64,000 nucleotides of DNA from Ceratodon purpureus (taxonomy: Eukaryota; Streptophyta; Bryopsida; Pseudoditrichales; Ditrichaceae). The position numbers and the translations under genes are program-made. Location: the NCBI GenBank assembly GCA_014871385.1, contig CM026429.1, positions 13,429,783-13,493,782 of the forward strand, in the 5' to 3' direction. Positions within the stretch are counted from its first letter, which is position 1, and every line of letters starts with the position of its first letter. Below are positions 27,147 to 39,388 of the stretch, one piece after another. Under the pieces are notes generated by a model, which did not search any database, was not told the origin of the DNA, and worked only from the letters and a program-made list of their open reading frames with translations.

Positions 27147-30002
27147 ATGCTGACAATGGACGTTACAGAGATGGTAAGTGGAGCATTTCCGATTATGAAT
27201 AATCAAAACGTCAATGTACATGCAAGAGTTGCCTAGCTTATTATCTCATAGTGCTACCCTAGCAATATTCTGTTGTAAAGGAGAGTCCTCTCAATATTTT
27301 TTTTAACATTTCCTTTCGCAAGTGGTATATTTGAAGTCAATGATATATCTGTGCAGACTATGGACGACAACATGTATGAAGCGAACCCGCATACCGAGAG
27401 TGACCGTCTCCATACTCCAATGCACGTAGGATCTCATGGAACGAACGCTCGCCCTTTGGCTGCGCCTCTGAACGTGCCGGTCACTGACGCACCTGCAATG
27501 GCCGCGGCGTTCATGAGTAATCCAGTAATGGCGCAAATGTTCCACATGTTCAACGCTGCTCAATGTTCACAAAGCAGCATGAACCAGTATACACAATATT
27601 CGCCTCTCTTTCAGACCCCTCCTCAGACGGGGCAACATGGGCTTTCAGCGAATGCAGTACGTCAGCACCCTCGCAGTCGAGGAGCACAAGGCGCCAAAGA
27701 CGGAATACACATGGGACGCACGTGAAGATGTACGACGGGGAGTAAGTGATGCACCAAGATAGCAGGCAACTCTAAAGAGAACAGGAGCAAGCGGGAATTT
27801 AGCCGCTCAATTTTCTAGTGTGCAAGGCCCAATGAGCTCTGTGTATCGAACAGACGGAGGTATGCACTGACTGGATCAGATGCCGAACATGTAGGATGGA
27901 GTTGGGGCGGCTGCTGTTGCCCCGACTCTCCTGGGGCACACCGTCGTTGATGGATTCAATGGGAGTCGGAATCAGCACCGAAATTTCTTGAGGCGACAGA
28001 GGACGGAATATCAGCGAAACCAGCGGAATAACCTTGGAGGTGGCGGAAGGATACACATACCTATAGATGCTGACGGCAACGTCACTGCACTCAAAACTTT
28101 TCTGAATCGCGCTATCAAGGACGTCGCGGGAAAGGTACTCGACGTCAACATCAAGGAGTTCAACCAGCACCCACCAGGGCTATTTCTAGTCATCCAGCAC
28201 GACATTGACAGTCAATTCACATTCGACCCGCCGCTCAAGGAAGGCTACATCAAAACATATCTTCAAGATGCGCTTAGTTGGACTAGATACTAGTGGAGGA
28301 GTTACTGGAGGAAGAACGGTGGGCGTCACCCCGCGTGTCCTCCCAAAAGATTTCTTACGCTTGTGGCACAGTGGATGACAGAGGCTTCAATGCTTGAAAG
28401 CGAGAGAATGAGTGCGGCGAGACATCGTAGACGCTCCACCGGAGCCACAAGCGATGTTGGAGAAAGGTCTTTGGGGGGTCCGGGAGGGGTGACGGACGCA
28501 ACGATTGTGCCTCAACAGGTAAGCACTGTACTCATATACATGTATGTATGTCATGGACGATGACAGTTTATCAAAGTCGCTTGAATTGTAGACTAGAAGG
28601 TTCTATTTAAACAGTGATTGTTTAATTAGAAATAAACCACGAAAAAGTGTGTACATGTCGTACCCCATAAAGGTATGTTGGTGTAATGTATAAAGTCATG
28701 CACTTCATATCACGTTATGATCCCATGACTGCGTGTCTAATGTTTAGTTCATTTCCGGACAGATGGACGACATTATCTCTGATGGCCACTTATTTGATGA
28801 GGTCGGAGGCGTAACAGGCGAAATACAACCAGATGGAGGGAACATGCAGGGAACCCCGTCTGTCCCTATTTCACTCCTGTCAGAACGAATGAACACCCTG
28901 ACTCCTTCACTATGGTCTGAGAGTAGGGCCGGCGATGGAGCTCCCAGAAATGCAGACCTTGCAGACGTACTAGAGAAGCAGCAACTCGACTTTGCTGACA
29001 TGAAGCTCCAAGTGACGCGGACGAATGAGAGGGTGGAGCCTTTGGAAAGAGAGTCAAAGAACTCCAACCTCGCTATGTCTCAAAAAATTTGGAGACATCG
29101 ACAATTTTTGACGACATGTACTCAATCTTTCCAACACCGTGAAACACCTAAGTGGAGATAGAAGAGTGTCGTCGACTAGGAATCCTAGCAATATCGCATT
29201 AAGTGCGAGCAACGTTCCGGCACCAACTCCAAAAATGACTGGGAACGACATGGAAGTCAAGACGCCGAGAGAAGATTAGGTTGTCCATGATGAAGAAGGC
29301 AAGGTAATCACAGAGGAGTTTAGAGAGTATGAAGGACTAGAGGACTCCCGCGGTCATCACCTCCATTCGAACTCCGAGGGAGGCAGTGCTGACGAAGAGA
29401 ATGAAACACATTACAGCGATTTTACGGAGATGCTAGTAACACGAACTGACTCACCAGAAGGTATGGTCTATAACTTACGTGAAGTGTCATGCAATAATAA
29501 GGCTAAGTTTCTATAGGAAACTCTTAATCTGACATAAATGGGTGACGTTTTTGTTCAGGGTTAGTACGTAGTGATGTATTGAAATGGCGGAGGCTGCCAG
29601 GTTCCGCCACTGGAGCTAGTAGAAGACGTCGTGTCGCGACATCCAAAGTACATCCACAGTACCGGCTGGAAGTTCACTAGAACGCCGTAAGTGAGGCAAT
29701 GCAAGCTGCAGAGAAGGCACTGCAGCAAAAACAAAGTAGACAGAAACGAAAACCGAAGAGGCTAACCGAGGAGGGAAGAACGCAGAATCTGTCACCGAGG
29801 ACGAGACATGTGAGTACCGCACTACTGTTCTCGTATTGAAATATATGTGATAGTGGATATATATATCACCTCCAACTAATGTCGTTCCATACATTGAGAG
29901 ATACCTGTACTACACAGAGGCTTCGTTGACACGAAGTTGAGAAAAAAATGTTTAACGTGTGAATCTGACTTAATCAGGACCTAGTGCGGATGCACAAGGA
30001 TG

Positions 30003-30442
30003 CATTAGGGGAAAAATGGGGTCTCCACAAGGCCTTGTAAGACAGCCCGGATTAGGTGAGCTTCCTGCCCGCTGACACTTCTCTACGAAATCTCATTGGT
30101 GGATATCCTGCCCGCTGACAACAAAATTCGCCCCGCTGACAACAGGATTCGCCTTGCTGACAACAGGATCCGGTACTGTCCAAGGGGGTGACAGCAGTGG
30201 GCACACGCTCGTTGACAGTGTCATTACTGCTTGTATTGTCCAATGACGTGACAGCAGTGGGCAACGCCTTTGCTGCAAGCGATTGGCTAGACCCCCCAAA
30301 TGCCAATTGCTGGCACTGCTGGCAGCATTTGGCGACCTGCTGGCACCATTGGTGCCAGCAGGTAAAGTGCACGAGCATGGCCTAATTTTTAGGCACGGAT
30401 TCCGACCAAAGGCCCTTAGGAGACCCCAATCTTCCCCTAATG
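30003..30442. mobile_element. MITE family 1, copy 2 (440 bp)
   Basis: Same terminal inverted repeats as copy 1: left CATTAGGGGAAAAATGGGGT, right ending CTTCCCCTAATG. The interior is nearly colinear with copy 1 and has an extra CGCTGACAACAGG-type unit. Open frames on either side (HKD before it, VWILQMEH after it) join in phase if the element is removed, which implies insertion into an exon. Confidence 0.85.
30337..30361. repeat. 25-bp palindrome inside MITE copy 2
   Basis: Identical to the palindrome in copy 1: arms CTGCTGGCACCA and TGGTGCCAGCAG around one base. Confidence 0.85.
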
Positions 30443-30717
30443 TTTGGATACTACAAATGGAACACCGAGGTACCGCGGTTGCTAAGGGGAGGTCTGGCGT
30501 CTATTACAAAGTGCCCAAGTCTAAGTTACCTTTGGACAGGCCATGCAAAACAGGTATACAGTGGGTCTCCATGGAGGATGTGTTTGTGGTAGGGGTGGCT
30601 CCGATGTATGCTGCAAAACAAGTCGAAATGCGTGTGATGGAAGACGCTCTGGCATCCACTAGCACCAGCGTCACATGGGTAAAATGGAATGCAAAGTATC
30701 TCCTGGAGATAGCGTAG

Positions 30718-31879
30718 TAATGGATTTGAAGGGGACAGATATCTTGGGCTGGCCAAAATTGTTTAATAATTCTGCACCAAATGGGTAGGATATGGGCCTG
30801 CTAGCAATAGTATAGTTCACAGAAGTCGTTTGTATTCATGATGACCCATTTTGGTGTTATGGACAAGGGAGCTTGGGGATACTTTTAATTCAATTGGCTA
30901 ATTCCCTGGTGCTCACCATAGCGATTAACTTGCTTTGGCTGACATCGTATGATAGGCCGCTGATTTTAAATATGGTATCATTCAAGCCTCTTGGGATGTT
31001 TCGGTTCCAAATAATATGGAACCAACTTTTGTAACTGGCGAAGCCGACTTGGTATCGATAGTGTGTGCTTCTGAAACCTAGATTACACTTCCGCATGTCA
31101 TGTGTCTTTAGTGTCGCTGTCAGTTTAGTGGATATAAAGTAATATGAATCAACGCCTGATGTTAAGTGGGAGGTGTAAGTAGGCATGAATCACCATTGTA
31201 CTGTAGATGTGTAGTTCCTATGAATATCAATCAGCTACTGAGGACGACAGATATTCACCTCCAAATATGTTTCAATGAGCAGAAATCATTTGCCGCACCA
31301 CAGCTTACCTGCTTGCCGAACCATATGCATATCCGAATTTTCATCGATTAGCAGAATACAGAAATATTCCCGGAATGCTATGGCCCGCATTTCCATCAAA
31401 ATGTAATTTGTCGGTATACTGTGCATTTAATCAACGGTCTAAACCATGGTAGATCGAACGGTAACTGTAGAATGACCATGTCGGTCCATCACCGGAATCG
31501 AAACATGTACCGACAGAATCACCCGAGGTGGACGGCATTGAAGAACTGCATCTCACGGCCTTTAAGTAAAGCATCGTACGGACAAATCATGATGGGTATG
31601 GAGAAATCCGTCGGCCCAAAACGTTCTCATCGGACGGACCTCGTTTGAATGATCGGAGGATGGTTCTTACAGAATGTATAGCAAATGAGTTGCCTCCAGG
31701 TCGACAGCGAAGATAATCTGCATCTTATGGCTCACGGGGAAAGAATCCAAAGGCCTAAAAGCCACACATCGTAAGGTCAAGGCCAAAACCATCGGACGGA
31801 GGCTCCCTACTTTATCCAAGGGCTATGACGTTGACAAGTGGACGCTCCACATGGTATTGAATCTGCGGCTCCTAGTAAA
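30718..31879. other. Intergenic, no gene recognised
   Basis: Short frames only. Moderately GC-rich in the part 31400-31860, possibly old repeat DNA, but no family is identifiable. Confidence 0.4.
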
Positions 31880-32747
31880 TTAACCCCTAAAGGACAATTG
31901 TCCTAGAATGGGCTTTTTAAAAATTTGGGCAGGTTCCTAGAATTCCAATTTAATTTCCAAACCTTTGAAAAAAATAATGTAGGTAGGCATTTTGAAGAGG
32001 TTTGTGTACAATTTTTTTTATTTTTTTTTTGAATATACTGAAAAAAAGTTACAGGGTTTTGATTGTCAAAAGTTGCATTCAGCCAAACTTCGGGCAAACT
32101 CACAGCCACTGTGAATGCAGCAAATTCTGCCCAAAACTGCCCAAAATTGCAAAAAATCTGCCAAAATCTGCCCAAAGTTGAAACTTTGGAATTCCACCAA
32201 AAATTGAGATTTTGATATTTTCAAAAACAAAAATTTCTATGTATAGAGAAGGCAGTAAAGCATGTTTCCACCGTTCCGATTTTTAATCCAAATTTTTTCA
32301 TGTGCTATTTTTATTGTCAAGAAACGGCCTTTGTTTGTGAATTTCAGTATACCCCCAAGCAGAAAATGATTTTTTTGGCAACCTACACAACTTTTTTTAA
32401 TATAATTTTTTTAATGCCATTAGCTAACTCAGTCTTCTTTGACGTGCATAAAAACCTTGAAAATCCACAATGCAAAAAAATGGTTATTTGGGCCTTCAAA
32501 ACTCTGTTGTTCCCTTTTTGCGCAGGGAAAAAAAACTTGTTTTTCAACTTTGAACTTTAAGATCTTGCAATCGATGAGGAATGAGCGTGTAAGATTTGGT
32601 GGACATGTAGACATAGAAGTTAGCTACAAGTTCTTACGGTTAGATGTACTAATTAAAACCCCAACTTTGCAAAATCCACCTTGCTTTGAAGAGGGGCTGT
32701 TTTCAGGTAGTTTTGAAGAAAAATACCCTCAGAACTTTAGGGGTTAA
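31880..32747. mobile_element. piggyBac-like non-autonomous element, copy A
   Basis: An 860-bp element (31884-32743) bounded on both sides by TTAA (31880-31883 and 32744-32747). Ends are CCCCTAAAG and its exact complement CTTTAGGGG. TTAA target sites and termini beginning CCC are the signature of piggyBac transposons. A 14-bp perfect palindrome, AGGACAATTGTCCT, sits just inside the left end (31891-31904). No transposase is encoded. A relative with the same left palindrome, right end and interior blocks lies at 47080-47884. Confidence 0.7.
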
Positions 32748-33710
32748 TCGAACGGCATTGTGGCCTTGAATCCAACAAACCATATGAAAAGAATTGGGCG
32801 GTTGCAACTGAGCGCTGGAATAATGATCCTGCGGCGGTAGACGTGCCCCGCCTTGGAACCGTCGAGCAGCTCGGGCTACTCCGTCGTCTGCCCTTACGGA
32901 GGGGGGGGACACTGCCATGGTAAATCAGAATGGCTAATTCGTGCTACGATGTGGGGAGGGTAAGCGGGGTTCCCGAGTCCGAATGTTGTCGCATGTACTG
33001 GCTTGTTTCACTCGGTTGCCCTCGCATTTCAAAAGTTCCAGGACGCTAGAACGGTACCAGTCCAGTGCATTTGGAGTGAAAATCCGACCTGGAGAAAGCC
33101 AGTATTTGGACTTAAAGGCATCCGAGTGAAAGGGGATGTCTGTAACACATTATTTAATGATGTCTGTACACATATTCTGGTCGAATTCCCCTACGTCACT
33201 GGCACAGTGCCGACAATTTACTATAATTTGAGAACATTATGATTCAGAACTACTGTATTCTCATGATCGATCAAAGGATCCGGATTCCGGATCAAACCTG
33301 CCTTTATGGAGAGTGGCCCGGAGGATATTCATTTCCATCCGACTGACCCATCCGGATGGGTCCTAACAATCCTCTCCGCCAAATAGTTCTCCTCCTTTCC
33401 AGCTTGATAAGTCTAACAAGAGCTGGACCGACGAAATTAAACAATTTCTGTGTCTGTACACTTTGGTCTGTGCAGACTTTTTAAGACAGAGGATCGTCAC
33501 AGACAGTTTCTTAAGCTAGATTTGGAGAAATAAGGTGCCTGCCATAATTACAGACAGTTCCTAATCAGATCTCTGCCTCTGCCACATACATAATATCTAA
33601 ATGAGAGTGAGAATTCTTTGAGCATTCTTTTGACATGCTTTGGATTTGAGCGCTTGACGAACTAGCTGAGCCCCAATCAGCACATAGCTTGATTTGCAGT
33701 TCTATCAGCC
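32748..33710. other. Upstream region of the AAA ATPase gene
   Basis: No gene is recognised. The final part should hold the promoter and 5' UTR of the gene starting at 33711. No clear TATA element was singled out. Confidence 0.4.
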
Positions 33711-36700
33711 ATGGAAGATCCGGACGTTGGTACCAAGGCAAGGAAATTGAGTGATGGTGACTCGAGCATGAAGACGAGGGTCAACACCTTCTTCCTGAAT
33801 GAAGCATATGGGTCCTTCTTTCTGAACATGATTGCCGACGTTGTGGTCAGGTGCATGTGTGCTATCCTTCTACCCCTGCTTGGCTGTTGTCTCGCCTTTG
33901 GTTGTTGCCGGAAAGGCAAGAAAAGGAAAGAGGGGTTTTCCAAGCGACAGCTTCAGCAATTGAGTGACATATGGGAGGAAAGAGGGAGAGCCATCTGGGT
34001 GTCCGAATTTGCAAAATTGCTGGAGGCTGATCACAGCCACTCTGCTGCAGAGAGCGAAAATCCTACGTCTACGTCTAGTACTAGCCAGAACTTGAAGAGT
34101 CATGGAAGTGAAGTACTAGACAACTTCAGCAGAGATGGTGACGACAATATAGTTCCTGACGCAGTTTCGCATAGTCCGAAGTTAAACGGGTATGTGGATC
34201 AGATTCAGACACCAGAGAAGCGGCCACTGAAGGCCGATGTGAGAAAGCGACCGAATGGTGTGATTAAGCAATTGCAAACAGACTCGGATGGGAGATTTGT
34301 GAAACATGGAGACACACCGGGAGGCATGATGTCAGGGGAGGCGGCAAGTACGTTAACTTCAGAGAAACTGTCGGTGGAGCCTCGATCAGGTTCAACGTCG
34401 TCGAGTGGAGGGAGCACTACCGGGATTAGCACTGGAGTACTTGGCTGTGCACAATACGAGCACATTCTGGACATACCAGTCGTTGCTGTGCTTCCGTCGT
34501 CGGCAAGCTTGGAGTCGGGCGATGCTTTGAAAGGGATTTTTAAGGTAAAGTTGGCCATCAAGTTTATTCAAGACATGTGTTCCTCTCGCATCCTGCAGGC
34601 CTGGGTGAAGCCAACTGGGGAAAACTTGAGAGCTTTGCGTGATCTGGCTGTGGAAGGCATGAAAATCGACAAAGAGTTCACCCTTCAGATTGACAGATTC
34701 TTCATGTTCCACTGCAAAGGTGAGTTCCTTGATTCATATGTAGGGTGATATCTTGTTTTGTGGAATCTGAAGCATATTGAGATTTGGAGCTGAGCATTCG
34801 GACGCTCACCATGACCTCAAACCTATTCCACTTCACATTCCACTCTTCATTCCACCCCATGTAGCGTAGAATTTATCTGGTATATGTTTTCAAGTTAGAG
34901 ACCATCCCTGACATTTCACTGTTCCAGATAATCCGGAGGAACCTGTCTTGTTAAGTTTGAGAGACGTTGAAGTGCCTACTATTCTACAAGCAGAATATGT
35001 AGCAGGTATGCACTTTGTACAAAGCCCTTCAAGAATTCTTTACAATTATCATGATGAGATCACCATTCAAGCTTAATATCTGGGAAGCAGGTTTCAAAAC
35101 ATTCATCAATTCAGAACCAAATTATGTATGCCACTTCCAGGACCCCTCATTCTCATCGATGTTCTTTTGGTGTTATGTGACTGATTAGGAGTGCTGACAA
35201 TCAAAGGGCACTATCTTGAAGGAGCAGAGATCAGAGCAGCAACCTTGGATGAATATCTGATATTGCATCCAGAAAAACAGGAGAAGGTATTGTATATTTA
35301 CCTTGTCTCAGAGACATTCAAATGGGCTTCAACCTGCATAAAGTCTTGAGGTCTCTTCCATTATATGTACTAGAGTTATTCAAAAACCCACATTGTCTCA
35401 CCAATATTTAACCCATTTCTTTCTTCACCTCATTTTTGTTTTTAATTGGACCTCAAATAATAATGTAAGAATATTCCACCCACTTGAATGAAGCACAAAT
35501 TTAAATGCAATATTCTTGAAATAAGATGAGTTATCAAATAACTCAAATGTAGAAATTAAACTGCATGATTTGAAATGTTCGTTTCATGTGAGAGGTGCCA
35601 TATTATATTCTTTATGTATGCAGGGGAATGAAATTGAGAAGAGCCCAGAAATTGAGGAATGGAGGTGCACTAACCTTCTTCTACCAGCCAAGCTTGACAA
35701 GGTTTATGTATTTGCAAGCAAGAAAGTATGCATTCAAAAGGAATATGTCACTGTCCGCAGCGAATCATCACCTCTGATTGATAACACCATAAGCACAGGT
35801 GCACATTGATTCTCTTAGCTCTTAGTGGGACTTTAGTTCTCCAGATTGAAATTAACTTCTCTAGATTGAAATTATGATGATAATATCAACTGTAAAAATT
35901 CTTTGTAACGAAATGTATTGAATTCTGTTGCAGTGATGCGGGAATGGATACCAGCAGCAATCTTGATTCTGTTCACGTTTCTGAATTTGTTACAACTTAT
36001 GGCAACAGTCATGAATTTTTCAATGATTTTACAGTTTCCTCAGCTTTGGCTCCCACATCTTACTCCTGGTCTAGTGATTTACATCCTACAAATGTTGCCA
36101 TCAAGGTACTCTACTCAAAGCATAAATAATGTTCATGTGTTATTCATAATTTTCATTTTCTAATTAAAGTTCTCAACAAGAAATTTTAATGGATTTTGAG
36201 TATAGATATTTTGAATACCAATGTAATAGACACACAATTCTTGTAAATTTTTCATTGCCTACGAGTATTCAAAGGAATTCTTTATTTAAAAATATCATGA
36301 TGACAACACAAATAAAATTCTCCATACACTATGATGACTAAAAATCCAAAAGTATGTATTATCTTTTTTTAGATTAAGTAAATTTGGGACCTGCATTAAT
36401 TTATCTGATATTGATTATATCTTTATTTTTAAAACCAAAAATTGCTTTTATAACACCATAATAAATAAATAAATTGATTGCATGTTTGAATTAGAAAAAA
36501 CTAATACTTTAAAGGATTATTAATATCCACATGTTTATTTATGTATAGATTGTGATTCATTTAGCATGTTTTTACTCATAAGTTTGTCCTCTGTTGACAG
36601 TGTGGAGACTGGTATCCAAAGTTTGGTGAATCAACTGAAGATTTTCTTTGCCATTTTCAAGTTTAGACCTCTCTTGGAGTCAACTTTCACAAAACGCATG

Positions 36701-37155
36701 AATGGTAAACTAACAAATGTTTTCAATTATATCTAGAAAATATTAAATGTATATTAAAATTTACAAATTTTAGCTGACTAAAATTAAGTTCAATACAGAT
36801 TCCATTAAGTATATCTTGAACATTGAAAAATATATGATGTCCTTTGCAAAGTAATTAATTTCCAAAGTTAAAGTGTACCACTAGATTTGAACATTATACT
36901 TGTATTTTCAAATTCTAACTATACATGCTTTCTTTCTACAGCAAATTCTATTGAAACAGCAAATTCTATTGAAAGAGATTCACAATCATCTTCATCCATA
37001 AACGCAAAACACATTGGAGATAAAGGTATGGAGGAGAAAAGGAAAGATCTTACCAGACATCAAGGTAAGTTAATTCCTGCATATAATTTTCTAAATTTAC
37101 AATTACAGTTTAATTTTAATACTTTTTAATAATTCTTCATATAATTATATATGTA

Positions 37156-37249
<94 letters not shown>

Positions 37250-39388
37250 GTATTTTTTTATATTTTTATATTGTTGTTTGTTAATGAATTTTCAGGTACA
37301 GGGAATCAATCTCCAATTGATTTGGATTGGAAGTGGATGACTTTAAAACAAAAATACTCAAATTCAATGGAAGATTGGGTTACTTTGCCTACAAAATCAA
37401 CAAAGAAAGAATTGGAGACTTTGCCACCATTTGAAGTGATATATCGAGTAAATCGAAGGATCTTCAACTTGTATTCAGAATTTGAAAGAAAGGGAACGGA
37501 CAGTGGCTCAACAAGTGTTTTTGTGAAGATTTTTTCTAAAGGCTTACAAATAATACTGCAAAAGTTGATTCCTCGTCATTTGATCGTATTCGAGGAGTGT
37601 GCGGAAATTGAAGCCAAATATATTTTTCAAGTCTATTTACAAGGAGCCTTGAACAAAACCATGGACTTTGACGCTATTATTTCCAATGATGTATTATCAG
37701 GTGAAGTAATCAATCTCAAAACATTACAGTTACATATCTTTCATTTGATACGGTTCATTGAAAGTGAATTTGAGACTACCATATTACAGCATCAAAAAAT
37801 GATCAATACTGGCGTTATTTCTTGGGACATGTTGTGGACTTTGTTTCAAGAAAATGAAAAAGTTATCTATTATTGTGATTTGTCAAAAGAGGAACTTTGT
37901 GGAAAAGTACTGTCATCACAATACATAAGAGGAGAAGCCAATTCAAAGCAAATTAGGCCAAGTTTTTTTATTGAACTGGAAGTATGGGACTATGATTGCC
38001 TCAGTTATGAGCCAAAAATCATTAATCGCAAGATTTCTGAATTTTTTCAAGAGCGGAATATATCAAGTCTAGATGTTCAACCCATCAAACTTCAAAAAGA
38101 CGTGGCCAAAACAGAGACATTCTTTTTAAATCGGGGGAAAATGTATCACAAACTTGTTTTGAGCACTGAACGTCAATTTATGGAATACAAGGGAACCATG
38201 TTTTGGTCATTTATTGACAAATTTCGTTATCGTGGCACATTTCCTGCTGCTCACAGAGAAAGTATGGATGGTCGAGTGATGATTGATCAAGGAAGCTATG
38301 CAAAAATGAAATCACACCGTTATATGGGCACTGCACAACCTGCAAATGGTTGGATGCAAGGTAGCTTGGAGAGGGACAAAAACTTGCCTACTGAAGATGA
38401 CGCAAATCTACAATTTGCTCCAACTATAGTGTATGGATTTTCCTTTCCCTTGAGGAAGTGGGGGTGTTTTTTGATTCCTCAACTTGAAGAGATTACATTC
38501 AGTCCAACAGCTTTTGATACATTGGTGATGAAGGAAGAACAAACAAAGAAAATGCTTCTTGCAATGACAGAACATTTTATCAAAAGACCCAAGCAAAGAT
38601 CTACAACCAAAGAAAGGGTAGGCTCAGTGGATCCATTACCCAACAAGGGAAAAGGTTCTATAATTTTATTACACGGACCTCCTGGAACAGGTAAAACTTT
38701 GACTGTTGAGGCTCTTGCAGAAAAGATGGAATGTCCTTTGTGGCAATTAAGTGTTTCAACACTTAAAATGAAACCCAAAAAGTTGGAAATAAGGCTTATG
38801 AAAAAATTTGAAATAGCAGCACTATGGGGGGCCATCATGTTATTGGATGAAGCTGACGTTTATCTTTCTCCACGGAACTATTCACCATTAGCACCAGATG
38901 CTAGCAAAGGAAATGCTCTCACAGGGGTGTTTTTAAGGATACTGGAGTATTACAAAGGTATATTGTTTTTGACAACCAATCAGATAAATCATTTTGAGCC
39001 AGCAATTTACTCTCGAATATCTTTGTTTGTAAAGTATGAAGAATTTGACTTAGAACAACGCCGTCAATTATGGAACAATTTTATGAAGCGTGCTGGTATT
39101 GAGAATGTAACATCTACATTCTGGAAGGAGGTTTTGCCAATACAATTGAACGGACGAGTCATTCGAAACATTGTGAGCAATGCAGAAATTCTTTGTGAAG
39201 GCCAAGGAAAACAACTCAATGAAGACTATGTATTGGAATCTCTGCGAGTGATGACCCATGTTACAATTAGAAGTTTATTTTCAATTGAGGAAAAAGGAGA
39301 TGAAAGAGATGGCCAAGATTCTATGTCACTTGGTGGTTCTCTCAATATTCATCACCAATGGTCAGTGTCGGATAATCAATCAGCATAG
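33711..39388 (+). CDS. Membrane-type N-terminal region joined to a fungal-type AAA+ ATPase
   Basis: Eight exons: 33711-34719, 34928-35005, 35189-35286, 35624-35798, 35934-36105, 36601-36704, 36942-37064 and 37296-39388. Phases agree at all seven junctions, giving 3852 nt and 1283 residues; the start GCCATGG is in strong context. Residues about 30-62 are hydrophobic (VVVRCMCAILLPLLGCCLAF) followed by a basic patch; a second hydrophobic stretch lies around 455-510 (AAILILFTFLNLLQLM). The part from 60 to 580 has no recognised family. The C-terminal 700 residues form an AAA+ ATPase: YKGTMFWSF, GRVMIDQGSY, Walker A GPPGTGKT at about 1047, Walker B LLDEAD at about 1102, sensor TTN and arginine-finger-like SRI. 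This order, with KGKGSIILLHGPPGTGKT, LEYYKGILFLTTN and a preceding DUF7025-like region, is the pattern of a large fungal ATPase family. Function is unknown; two adjacent genes remain an alternative. Confidence 0.65.
37161..37246. repeat. (AT)43 microsatellite in intron 7
   Basis: An 86-nt uninterrupted AT run inside the last intron (37065-37295) of the AAA ATPase gene. It creates a false open frame of alternating Tyr and Ile that extends the ATPase exon upstream. Confidence 0.97.

Larger units (their letters stand above)
27147..30717 (+). pseudogene. Decayed multi-exon gene, possibly transposon ORF1-like
   Basis: Not firmly recognised. Exon-like blocks: 27147-27173 then 27357-about 27710 (MLTMDVTEM joined to TMDDNMYEANP), about 27835-28518, 28763-29290, 29290-29460, 29561-about 29809, and a last block split by MITE copy 2 (HKD before 30003; VWILQMEHRGTAVAKG from 30443 to 30717). 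One frame carries GGRIHIPIDADGNVTALKTF, LQDALSWTRY-stop-WRSYWRKNGG, ERMSAARHRRRSTGAT. That layout recalls the plant En/Spm-associated ORF1 (Transposase_24) family, at low confidence. A polar, coiled-coil-like segment (ADLADVLEKQQLDFADMKLQ) follows. In-frame stops lie at 27868 (TGA) and 27892, 28291, 29277 and 29678 (all TAG), with frameshifts near 29050-29130. With the MITE insertion this is dead in its present form. It may be a host gene instead of a transposon. Confidence 0.45.

Noticed and set aside
26374-30442. Reading the two MITE copies as terminal repeats of one large composite transposon
   Set aside because: Each copy has its own complete TIR pair and copy 2 lies inside an exon of the enclosed gene, so they are separate insertions.
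37151-37295. Tyr-Ile repeat leader on the ATPase ORF
   Set aside because: It is translation of the (AT)n microsatellite and intron 7; the exon starts at 37296 after a good acceptor in the right phase.
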